A stretch of 13,974 nt of DNA from F1-120-MAGs238 sp964484185 (GTDB lineage: Bacteria > Planctomycetota > Phycisphaerae > Phycisphaerales > UBA1924), in NCBI GenBank assembly GCA_964484185.1, contig CAZAEQ010000070.1:1-13974 (forward strand), given 5' to 3'. The notes beneath the pieces were generated by a model. That model made no database searches. It worked only from the letters and a program-made list of their open reading frames with translations, and was not told the DNA's origin. A program made the position numbers and the translations under genes. Positions 1 to 6,114 of this stretch are shown here, piece after piece; position 1 is the first letter of the stretch; each line of letters starts with the position of its first letter.

Positions 1-2
1 AG

Positions 3-899
3 TTGGCGGTACTTTTCTTCTGCGCTGCCGATGTGGGGCGTGAGGACGCAGTTGTTCAAGGTCTTGAGGCCTTCGTGGATGACGGGTTCTTTTTCGAAGA
101 CGTCGAGGCCTGCGCCCCAGATTCGTTTTTCGCGGAGGGCGTCGACAAGGGCAGCTTCCTGGACGATTGGGCCGCGGGCGGTGTTGATGAGGATGGCGTG
201 GGGCTTCATGAGGCTGAGTTCGCGGGGGCCGATCATGCCGCGGGTTTGGGGGGTGAGGGGGGTGTGGATGCTGACGATGTCAGCTTGTTTGAGGCCTTCA
301 TCGAGCGTGACTCGTTGGGCGGAAAGGGGTGCGAGTTCGAAATCGACGTGTTGTTCGCGGGCGACGTAGATGGTTTTTGTGCCGAAACCGATGCCGCGGA
401 TTGCGGTGGCGAAGCCGATTCGGCCAGCGCCGATGATGCAGAGGGTGCGGCCGGTGATGTCGACGCCTAGGAAGTCGTTGGGGCCGAAGGGGCCGTTTTT
501 TGGGTAGTCATCGCTGCGGGTGTAGCGGTCGGCTTCGACCAGGCGGCGGGCTACCGCGAGAAGGAGCGCCCAGGCGAGGTTGGCGGTCCCTTCGGTGACG
601 GCGTGGGGGGTGTTGGTGACTGCGACGTTTCGGGCCTTGCAGGCGGCGAGGTCGATGTTGTCGGTTCCGACGGCGAAATTGCAGACGGCTTTGAGGGATG
701 GGCCGGCGGCGTCGAGGATTTCGGCGTCGATGCGCTCGGAGACCCAGGTGACGAGGATGGAGGCACCTTTGGCGAACTCGGCAAGTTGGGCGCGGTTCAT
801 GGTGAGGCCGGAGCCTTGTTTGATGGTGGCAGAGGGGATATCGATCTTGCCGGGGAGAGTGCGGCAGACGGCGATGATGGGGCGAGCGGAGTCGGGCAT
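3..899 (-). CDS. D-isomer-specific 2-hydroxyacid dehydrogenase, C-terminus cut by window edge
   Basis: Reading leftward from the ATG at 899-897 gives 299 codons with no stop before the window edge. The family reduces 2-keto acids to D-2-hydroxy acids (or the reverse) with NAD(P)H in the cytoplasm; members include phosphoglycerate, glyoxylate/hydroxypyruvate and D-lactate dehydrogenases. Visible signatures are the Rossmann motif GAGRIG at residues 157-162, the segment NTARGP carrying the catalytic Arg (about R242), DVFEKEP carrying the catalytic Glu (about E271), and PHIGSA carrying the catalytic His (about H289). The usual length is 310-340 residues, so only a short C-terminal end is missing; no ACT-type regulatory domain could fit without running well past the edge. 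The exact substrate cannot be told. No clear Shine-Dalgarno sequence precedes the start. The gene is divergent from the EEP gene at 981. Its codons end mostly in C. Confidence 0.93.
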   Translation of the reverse strand, partial: MPDSARPIIAVCRTLPGKIDIPSATIKQGSGLTMNRAQLAEFAKGASILVTWVSERIDAEILDAAGPSLKAVCNFAVGTDNIDLAACKARNVAVTNTPHAVTEGTANLAWALLLAVARRLVEADRYTRSDDYPKNGPFGPNDFLGVDITGRTLCIIGAGRIGFATAIRGIGFGTKTIYVAREQHVDFELAPLSAQRVTLDEGLKQADIVSIHTPLTPQTRGMIGPRELSLMKPHAILINTARGPIVQEAALVDALREKRIWGAGLDVFEKEPVIHEGLKTLNNCVLTPHIGSAEEKYRQ

Positions 900-980
900 A
901 GGAAACGAGGATAGGAATTGCCGCGGGGAAAGGCTGTATATGTAGATGCAAAGTGCAATGATGAGGAGGAGGCGTCAGGG
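900..980. promoter_or_regulatory. Divergent intergenic region between dehydrogenase and EEP genes
   Basis: These 81 bp separate two divergently transcribed genes, so promoters for both are expected here or inside the first codons. A TATAT stretch lies at 936-941, but no convincing -35/-10 pair with 16-18 bp spacing was found on either strand. The purine run at 963-974 (gaggaggagg core) is the ribosome binding site of the rightward gene. Confidence 0.3.
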
Positions 981-1766
981 ATGCGGATTGCGGCATGGAA
1001 CATTTTGCACGGCGGCGGCCATAAACGGATGGCGACGATTATCGTGGAACTGCTTGAATTGCAGGCAGATGTGATCATTTTGAATGAGTTCAGAGCGACG
1101 ATGGGCGGGCAGTTGCAAGCCGTGTTGCGGGATCATGGGTTTGGGTGGCAGGTGCTCGGCGGAGACCCGCGCGAGGCGAATGTGGTGCTGGTGGCGGGGA
1201 AGGTTGAGCTTGAAAAAGGGGTAATTCCCCCTGGGAATCTGAGCAATCGGCTGGTTGAGGTGAAGTTGAAGGAGTCGGGGGTGACGGTGATCGGGGTGCA
1301 TATTCCGGATGAGTCGCAACCGACGCGGAGACGCGAGGCGTGGCAATGGGTTGCGGGTCGAGCGAAGAGCCTGTCGGTTGAGAAGTGCGTAATTGCCGGG
1401 GATTTTAATACTGGGCGGCACAAGGTTGATGAGGCGGGCGAGACGTTTACGTGTACAACGTTCCTGGGAAAGCTGGCGACGGCGGGGTATGCGGATGCGT
1501 TTCGAACGTTGCACGGGCGCAAATGGGAGGAGACTTGGGTTGCGCCAAATGGGGCTAAACCACTGGGAAAAAGCGAGTTAAGAGGGTTTCGGCTTGATGG
1601 CGGGTTTGTAAGTGAGCAGCTGCGCGAGAAGGTGACGAAAGCTGAGTATGGGCATGAGGTGAGGACCGCGCGGGTTTCGGATCATTCGATTTTCATGCTG
1701 GAAATTGATATTTCTGGAGAAGCGTTGCAGAAAATATGCAAAAAAAGCCGAGAAATTGATCAGTAG
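981..1766 (+). CDS. Endonuclease/exonuclease/phosphatase (EEP) family protein
   Basis: This 261-residue protein is a compact EEP fold (the DNase I / exonuclease III / inositol phosphatase superfamily), a metal-dependent phosphodiesterase. The full set of family motifs is present: AAWNILHGG at the N-terminus with metal-site Asn about N7; ILNEF with metal-binding Glu about E36; GVHIPDE with His about H107; AGDFNTG with D141 and N143; FRLDGGF with D206; and the terminal VSDHS with D234/H235. The ATG at 981 is chosen because a strong GAGGAGG-type ribosome site lies about 8 nt upstream; the frame stays open further upstream through a TTG at 918, which is unlikely to be used. There is no signal peptide or membrane segment, so it is probably cytoplasmic. 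The substrate (DNA, RNA or a phospho-compound) cannot be read from sequence. The C-terminal 20 residues are Lys-rich and outside the core fold. Confidence 0.9.
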   Translation: MRIAAWNILHGGGHKRMATIIVELLELQADVIILNEFRATMGGQLQAVLRDHGFGWQVLGGDPREANVVLVAGKVELEKGVIPPGNLSNRLVEVKLKESGVTVIGVHIPDESQPTRRREAWQWVAGRAKSLSVEKCVIAGDFNTGRHKVDEAGETFTCTTFLGKLATAGYADAFRTLHGRKWEETWVAPNGAKPLGKSELRGFRLDGGFVSEQLREKVTKAEYGHEVRTARVSDHSIFMLEIDISGEALQKICKKSREIDQ

Positions 1767-1779
1767 AGGGGTTTGCGAC

Positions 1780-1808
1780 TTGATCGCAGTACTGCTTTAT
1801 GGTATAAC
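1780..1808 (+). promoter_or_regulatory. Sigma-70-type promoter for the HU-family gene
   Basis: A -35 box TTGATC at 1780-1785 and a -10 box TATAAC at 1803-1808 are separated by exactly 17 bp. Transcription would begin near 1815, giving a leader of about 70 nt before the HU start codon at 1886. The pair lies in the gap after the EEP gene and points at the HU gene, which also has its own terminator, so the gene looks monocistronic. Box matches are seen directly; activity is inferred. Confidence 0.6.
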
Positions 1809-1885
1809 TCAGCACGTTTTCCGGGGAAAACTGCGTTGTACACCGCGTTTCTGATCCCGGTTCCATTTTCATGGAGGATTCCACT

Positions 1886-2269
1886 ATGGCAAAGAAGACA
1901 TCGAAACCCGCAAAAACCACCAAGACCGCTGCTGCAGCCAAGCCAACCAAGATTGCACCCAGCAAGAAGGTTCGCACCAAGAGCGAGATCTTCTCGACCA
2001 TTGGTGATCTCAACGGTCTCTCACGCAAGCAGGTCGCTGGCGTGTTCGAAACACTGGCATCACTCATCGCCGCCGATCTCAGCAAAGGCGCAGGCACCTT
2101 CGCAGTTCCTGGCCTCATGAAGATCATCGTCAAGCACAAGCCCGCCAGCAAGGGTGGCATGCGTGCGAACCCCTTCAAGCCAGGCGAAATGATGGAAGTG
2201 AAGCCCAAGCCCGCGAGCAAGACCGTTCGCGTCCGCCCGATGAAGGCTCTCAAGGCCATGGTTGCTTGA
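1886..2269 (+). CDS. HU/IHF-family DNA-binding protein with Lys/Ala-rich N-terminal tail
   Basis: This 127-residue nucleoid protein has two parts. Residues 1-30 are a basic, Lys/Ala/Thr/Pro-rich tail of histone-H1-like composition. Residues about 31-122 are an HU fold: TKSEIFSTIGDLNGLSRKQV forms the two-helix base, then AGTFAVPGLMKI, and a DNA-binding beta-arm around RANPFKPGE in place of the usual GRNPxTGE, ending in VRVRPMKALK. HU dimers bend and compact DNA. The start is the ATG at 1886 because GGAGG at 1873-1877 is 8 nt upstream; an in-frame ATG at 1871 overlaps that ribosome site and is rejected. Codons end mostly in C, unlike most rightward neighbours, which fits a highly expressed gene. 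The promoter (1780-1808) and terminator (2326-2362) make it a stand-alone transcript. HU with tails of this kind is known from planctomycetes and some other groups. Confidence 0.93.
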   Translation: MAKKTSKPAKTTKTAAAAKPTKIAPSKKVRTKSEIFSTIGDLNGLSRKQVAGVFETLASLIAADLSKGAGTFAVPGLMKIIVKHKPASKGGMRANPFKPGEMMEVKPKPASKTVRVRPMKALKAMVA

Positions 2270-2325
2270 AGCAAGCAGGGCAATGGTTGCCTGATTCGGA
2301 ATCAGTCAATTCAGTTAGACTATCG

Positions 2326-2362
2326 TCGGGCACGTTCGGAAGGACGTGCCCGATGTTTTTTT
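2326..2362 (+). terminator. Intrinsic terminator after the HU-family gene
   Basis: A 10-bp perfect stem (2326-2335 paired with 2344-2353, core GGGCACGT/ACGTGCCC) with an 8-nt loop is followed after two bases by seven T residues at 2356-2362. It starts 56 bp past the HU stop codon and is a textbook rho-independent terminator. Confidence 0.92.
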
Positions 2363-2372
2363 GCCTGGTCAG

Positions 2373-2429
2373 GTCTGGAGTGTCGCTCTAGACGGTACAG
2401 GCATTAGGCATTTGGCACTAGGCACTAGG
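2373..2429 (+). repeat. Composite intergenic element, copy A: hairpin plus CTAGGCA heptamers
   Basis: The left part (2373-2393) can fold into a 6-bp stem (GTCTGG with CTAGAC, one G-U pair) around the 9-nt loop AGTGTCGCT. After 3 nt come heptamer units at 2397-2429: ACAGGCA, TTAGGCA, TTTGGCA, CTAGGCA and a partial CTAGG. The same arrangement with the same spacing recurs at 12840-12903. It lies between the HU terminator and psuG, ending 8 nt before the psuG ribosome site. Confidence 0.85.
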
Positions 2430-2448
2430 GAAAACCGAAGAGGTTCTT

Positions 2449-3354
2449 ATGAGATTGGTCAATCGAGCAGTTGCGCCGGCGGTGGCGCTTGAGACTACTT
2501 TGCTCGTGCATGGGGTGCCGAGGGCGGATGGACCTGCGCTGGCGCAGCGATTGGCGGCGGCGGTGAAGGCCAAGGGGGCGAATGCGGCGGTGGTTGGAGT
2601 TGTTGGAGGTGTGCCGACTGTCGGGATGAATGAGCAAGAGCTTGCAGCGATGTTTGCGGCTCCCAAAGTTGAGAAGGTGAATGCTTCGAATATGGGAGTT
2701 GCGATCCATCGGAAGGTGCATGCGGCGACGACTGTGAGCACAACGATGGAGTTGGCAGCGCGGGCTGGGGTGACGGTTTTTGCGACGGGCGGACTGGGCG
2801 GCGTGCACAAGGGATTTGGGACACATGCGGATATCAGCGCGGACCTGGTTGCACTGACGCGGTTTCCGGTGGCGGTTGTGACGAGCGGTGTGAAGTCATT
2901 GCTTGATGTGGCGGCGACGCGCGAGGTGCTGGAGACTTTGGGGATTCCGGTGGTTGGGTGGCGGGTTGATGAGTTTCCGGCGTTTTACTTGTCAAAGCTC
3001 GAAGGCGTTGGGCGCGTCGATGTGAGATTTGATGAGATGAGTGAATTGGCGCGGTATGTAGAGATGGAGGTTGGGCGAACAGGGCGCGGGGTTGTGGTGT
3101 GTAATGCGGTGCCGCAGGCGTTTGAGATTGCGGGGGGCGATTTTGCGGCGTGGCTTTTGAAGGCGGAGCGGGCGGTGGATGAGCCGGGTGTGAATGGGCG
3201 GGATCGGACGCCGCGGATCTTGGGGGAATTGCACCGAATTTCGGGCGGGGCAACGTTGAAGGCGAATGTGGAATTGGCGGTTTCGAATGCGGAGGTAGCG
3301 GCGGAATTAGCGTCAGAGATGCGTCGGCGTCCGATAACTGCAGAATTTTCGTAA
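2449..3354 (+). CDS. psuG: Pseudouridine-5'-phosphate glycosidase
   Basis: This enzyme splits the C-C glycosidic bond of pseudouridine 5'-phosphate to give uracil and ribose 5-phosphate, in pseudouridine salvage from RNA turnover. The 301-residue length is normal for the family (about 300-310). Family blocks are present: VALETTLLVHG with Glu about E15; EKVNAS with Lys about K76; ATTVSTTMELAARAGVTVFATGG at 93-115; GGVHKG then DISADL with Asp about D132; and SGVKSLLD with the Schiff-base Lys about K149, then VVGWRVDEFPAFY at 168-180. These positions keep the spacing I recall for the E. coli catalytic residues. The segment after K76 (NASNMGVAIHRK) differs from the SRRDL-type sequence common in the family. 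The ribosome site GAAGAGG at 2437-2443 supports the ATG at 2449. The kinase partner PsuK is not next to it. Codons are strongly GCG/GTG-biased. Confidence 0.93.
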   Translation: MRLVNRAVAPAVALETTLLVHGVPRADGPALAQRLAAAVKAKGANAAVVGVVGGVPTVGMNEQELAAMFAAPKVEKVNASNMGVAIHRKVHAATTVSTTMELAARAGVTVFATGGLGGVHKGFGTHADISADLVALTRFPVAVVTSGVKSLLDVAATREVLETLGIPVVGWRVDEFPAFYLSKLEGVGRVDVRFDEMSELARYVEMEVGRTGRGVVVCNAVPQAFEIAGGDFAAWLLKAERAVDEPGVNGRDRTPRILGELHRISGGATLKANVELAVSNAEVAAELASEMRRRPITAEFS

Positions 3355-3617
3355 GCTGGGAAGAGACGAGCAACCTTGACGCAAACTTAGTGGCTTCAAG
3401 CACCTATATCTAACAAGCGCGGATAGAGGAACTGCTACAGTATTGTCAACTGGCTGGAGCAGACTTTGCGCCATGCCCAGAATAGGTGAATGAATTTGAG
3501 CTGGTGGGGAGAGAGAACCTTTTCCAGCACAGATGAGATGACTTTCAACACATGGGCACGTGCTCAAGGTGTGGGCGGTCATTCTCCCGAGGCAGGCAGA
3601 AACTAAGGAGCAGTGAA
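3355..3617 (+). other. Non-coding gap and probable 5' leader of the large secreted protein
   Basis: These 263 bp hold no convincing gene. A TTGACG hexamer at 3376-3381 and a TATATC at 3405-3410 resemble promoter boxes, but their 23 bp spacing is too long for a normal sigma-70 promoter. A small palindrome, GCACGTGC, occurs at 3556-3563. There is no terminator-like hairpin after psuG. The ribosome site AAGGAG sits at 3605-3610. Confidence 0.35.
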
Positions 3618-5933
3618 ATGAAGTCGAAGATCCGTATCGCGATGTTGGTCGCCGCAGCCGGGTGTGCAGCCCCTGCGTTTGGCCAGGACAGCGTTTCAAT
3701 CAACAGCAATGGTGGCAACGGCCTTCCGGGCGATGGCCTGGGTCACCTTGATACAGCGGTTCAACGCAAGGCGTATGTGGTTGACCTTTCAGAGATCACG
3801 ACCAGCTGGGGCACCAAGTTCCGCGTCGGCCCGATCATGAAGTCGAGCAAGACTGCGGATGCAACAGATGCGTTCTTTGGCATGCTGTGGAGCGCGAACT
3901 CGATCAGCTCAACGATGAAGAGCGGCGTGGGCTACCCCTCTGCTTCGTACCTTCAATGGAGCGCTCCAGGCGGAGGCGTGAACCCCACGCAAAACAACGG
4001 CGGAATTCTTGTTTCTCCGCAAGGCATTTCAACTCAGTTCGGCATCGGTGGCTATGAGACCACGACTGAGCGTGCGAATCCTGCGGACCCCCTGGATACC
4101 CGTCTCACAAAGTCAATCGTGAGCGCGGTCTGCAACTTTGATGTTGAGTTCCCCAACCGCATGTACGTCACACGCATTCATGCGGCGAGCAATGTTCGTC
4201 CGTTTGATGGCGGACTTCTGACACCTGAGAACAGAGAGCGTGCATCGTTTGGCTTTGGCTCGATTGACTCAGACGGCAATACGTACTTCCGCGCGGACAA
4301 CAACTCGACGCCGGCAACTGTGACCAACCGGATTGTTGGCAACAATATCTTCCGCGTGAAGGCACTGAGCCGCAATGCAGCAGCGTTGAACGACATCAGC
4401 AACCTTGGTGGCAGCGATGCCGCAGCGACTGATCGCATCGTCAATGCGAGCACATCGACCTACGGCTGTCCAAACAACATTCCGGCGCAATTGGCAACTG
4501 GAACAACGGCTGGAAATGGCCGCTACTTCGGGCTGAAGTTCCAGAACGCTGCAGGCGGCGACCTTACCAACTACGCGGCCGAAGAAGGCTTGGGCGGCAC
4601 CGTGACAAATCGTCTGAGCTGCCCGGCACCGCAGGACACCCGCGGCAACGGAAGCTTCTCAAAGACCGTTCTTTTCCCCGGCACGATCGGGACATCGGGC
4701 TTTGTGCTGCGTGACAACACCACTTCAGGTCAGCCTGAAAACGCGTTCACACTTCAGCTTCACGGCGTCAACGCAAACGGACTCTTGAGCAGCAAGACTG
4801 ATTTGCGTCGTCCGGCGGCTCTCCTTGTCGATAATTCAACTGGTTATTCATGGCCAGAAACTGCGGCGTTTGGCTCAGTCTTCCGCCACTATCAGGGCAT
4901 TCTCGCGTTCAACGGCGGCGTGCCGGTTGCTGTCGGCAAAGAGTCGACGGGCAAGGGCGTGGCGGCTGCGGTTCTTTACAACGATCAGGGCGCGGCAGCG
5001 TACAACGCTGGCAACCCGATGAATGCACTTGCGGTCTGCCGCTTTGACCCGGCGAACCCCACCGCTACTGCCACCTGGGCACTTGCTGGCTGGTGCGAGT
5101 CGATTCTTGTGACTGGCGTTCTCGTGAACACCGGCAAGCCGATTCTTGATGGACCTGGCGGCGCAGCGATCGGTCGCATGTGCAGCCTTGCTGAAGTGAC
5201 CAACTTTGCTGTTCCATTTGGTCCGAGCATCTCGGCCCCGGTGTTTGACAGCAAGGGCAACGTGTGGTTCCTCACCGCCGCTGAACTTTACAACCGTGGC
5301 CCACAGGGCCAGAGCGATTTCGACACCGTGCTCGTCCGCGGCGTGTACAACCCCGCCAACTTCAGCTACGACCTTGAGCTGGTGCTTGAGCCCGGAACAA
5401 CGATTGCCGGCCAGAACTCTGCTTTGAACTATCGCGTCACCTTCCTTGAACTGGCGTATGTTGGTACCGGCGCTTCGGCCAACGGTAACTTCAGCCCCGG
5501 CAGCCTTGGCGCTTCATCTGCAACACAGGCCGCGTGGAACAACATGGACCCCGCTGATCTGACTCAGTCAGAGAGCCGCACACTGGGCGGACTTGTTCTT
5601 CAGGCCAAGATCGTGTACGACGTTGGTGATGAAAACGGCGTCGATGGTCCTGACGGCTTCTTTGATGATCCGACCGGCTCAGCTCCTCAGTACCCCAACT
5701 CACGCGATGAGTCGTATCGCGCGATTCTGTACCTGACCGCTGATCCCGCGGGCATCGCCCCACCATGCGCTGCCGACTTCAACGGTGACGGCGTGGTTGA
5801 CTTCTTCGACTACCTCGACTTTGTCGATGCGTTCAGCGCGAACGATCCATCCGCTGACTTCAACGGCGACACGGTCATCGACTTCTTCGATTACCTCGAC
5901 TTCGTTGATGCGTTCAGCGTCGGCTGCCCATAA
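3618..5933 (+). CDS. Secreted protein of unknown function with C-terminal tandem dockerin-like EF-hands
   Basis: This 771-residue exported protein has a signal peptide at residues 1-22 (MKSKIRIAMLVAAAGC start, AxG-type end before QDS). The ATG at 3618 is chosen over the in-frame ATG at 3552 because AAGGAG lies 7 nt upstream and because it puts the signal peptide at the N-terminus. Residues about 23-710 match no family I recognise; they are rich in Asn, Gly, Thr and aromatics, with phrases such as DSKGNVWFL and YDLELVLEPGT that suggest a beta-rich fold. Residues 715-771 hold two calcium loops of the form DxNxDxxxDFFD (about 720-731 and 747-758), each followed by YLDFVDAFS, ending in GCP. This resembles the dockerin-like tails ending in Gly-Cys found on many planctomycete exported proteins. 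Codons are C-ending, suggesting high expression. A heptamer array and a terminator follow directly. Confidence 0.85.
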   Translation: MKSKIRIAMLVAAAGCAAPAFGQDSVSINSNGGNGLPGDGLGHLDTAVQRKAYVVDLSEITTSWGTKFRVGPIMKSSKTADATDAFFGMLWSANSISSTMKSGVGYPSASYLQWSAPGGGVNPTQNNGGILVSPQGISTQFGIGGYETTTERANPADPLDTRLTKSIVSAVCNFDVEFPNRMYVTRIHAASNVRPFDGGLLTPENRERASFGFGSIDSDGNTYFRADNNSTPATVTNRIVGNNIFRVKALSRNAAALNDISNLGGSDAAATDRIVNASTSTYGCPNNIPAQLATGTTAGNGRYFGLKFQNAAGGDLTNYAAEEGLGGTVTNRLSCPAPQDTRGNGSFSKTVLFPGTIGTSGFVLRDNTTSGQPENAFTLQLHGVNANGLLSSKTDLRRPAALLVDNSTGYSWPETAAFGSVFRHYQGILAFNGGVPVAVGKESTGKGVAAAVLYNDQGAAAYNAGNPMNALAVCRFDPANPTATATWALAGWCESILVTGVLVNTGKPILDGPGGAAIGRMCSLAEVTNFAVPFGPSISAPVFDSKGNVWFLTAAELYNRGPQGQSDFDTVLVRGVYNPANFSYDLELVLEPGTTIAGQNSALNYRVTFLELAYVGTGASANGNFSPGSLGASSATQAAWNNMDPADLTQSESRTLGGLVLQAKIVYDVGDENGVDGPDGFFDDPTGSAPQYPNSRDESYRAILYLTADPAGIAPPCAADFNGDGVVDFFDYLDFVDAFSANDPSADFNGDTVIDFFDYLDFVDAFSVGCP

Positions 5934-5943
5934 GTTACTGTGA

Positions 5944-5997
5944 CTAGGCACTAGGCACTAGGCACTAGGCACTAGGCACTAGGCACTAGGCACTAGG
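5944..5997 (+). repeat. Perfect CTAGGCA heptamer tandem repeat, 7.7 copies
   Basis: Seven identical CTAGGCA units plus CTAGG run without a mismatch over 54 bp. The array begins 10 bp after the stop codon of the large secreted protein and ends 10 bp before the stem of its terminator, so it would be transcribed as part of the 3' UTR. Degenerate versions of the same heptamer, in the same orientation, lie at 2397-2429 and 12864-12903. This copy lacks the hairpin seen at the other two. Confidence 0.97.
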
Positions 5998-6007
5998 TAA
6001 GACAATC

Positions 6008-6046
6008 CAAGCCCCTGGGAAGTGATTCCCGGGGGCTTGTGTTTTT
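6008..6046 (+). terminator. Intrinsic terminator after the large secreted protein gene
   Basis: A 14-bp stem (6008-6021 with 6026-6039; CAAGCCCC and GGGAA arms, one T-G pair) closes a GTGA tetraloop of GNRA type and is followed by TGTTTTT at 6040-6046. This is a strong rho-independent terminator and separates the two dockerin-tailed genes into different transcripts. Confidence 0.92.
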
Positions 6047-6114
6047 GTTCTGGGACGGAGAATCTCCGCGCGTTCTGTCCGCCTGCCCCTTAGAATATTG
6101 CGGAGGGTTTTGAG

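Noticed and set aside
1693..2283. 196-codon open frame on the minus strand across the HU gene
   Set aside because: It is antisense to a clear HU protein with promoter, ribosome site and terminator. Its apparent hydrophobic stretch comes from the antisense of the Lys/Ala-rich tail.
2834..3403. 189-codon minus-strand frame, Pro/Ser-rich
   Set aside because: Composition is typical of the antisense of GCG/GTG-rich coding DNA; psuG on the plus strand is certain.
3376..3410. Promoter TTGACG ... TATATC upstream of the large secreted gene
   Set aside because: The 23-bp spacing between boxes is outside the range for sigma-70-type promoters.
5944..5997. Possible CRISPR array
   Set aside because: Units are 7 bp, directly adjacent, without spacers; this is a simple tandem repeat.
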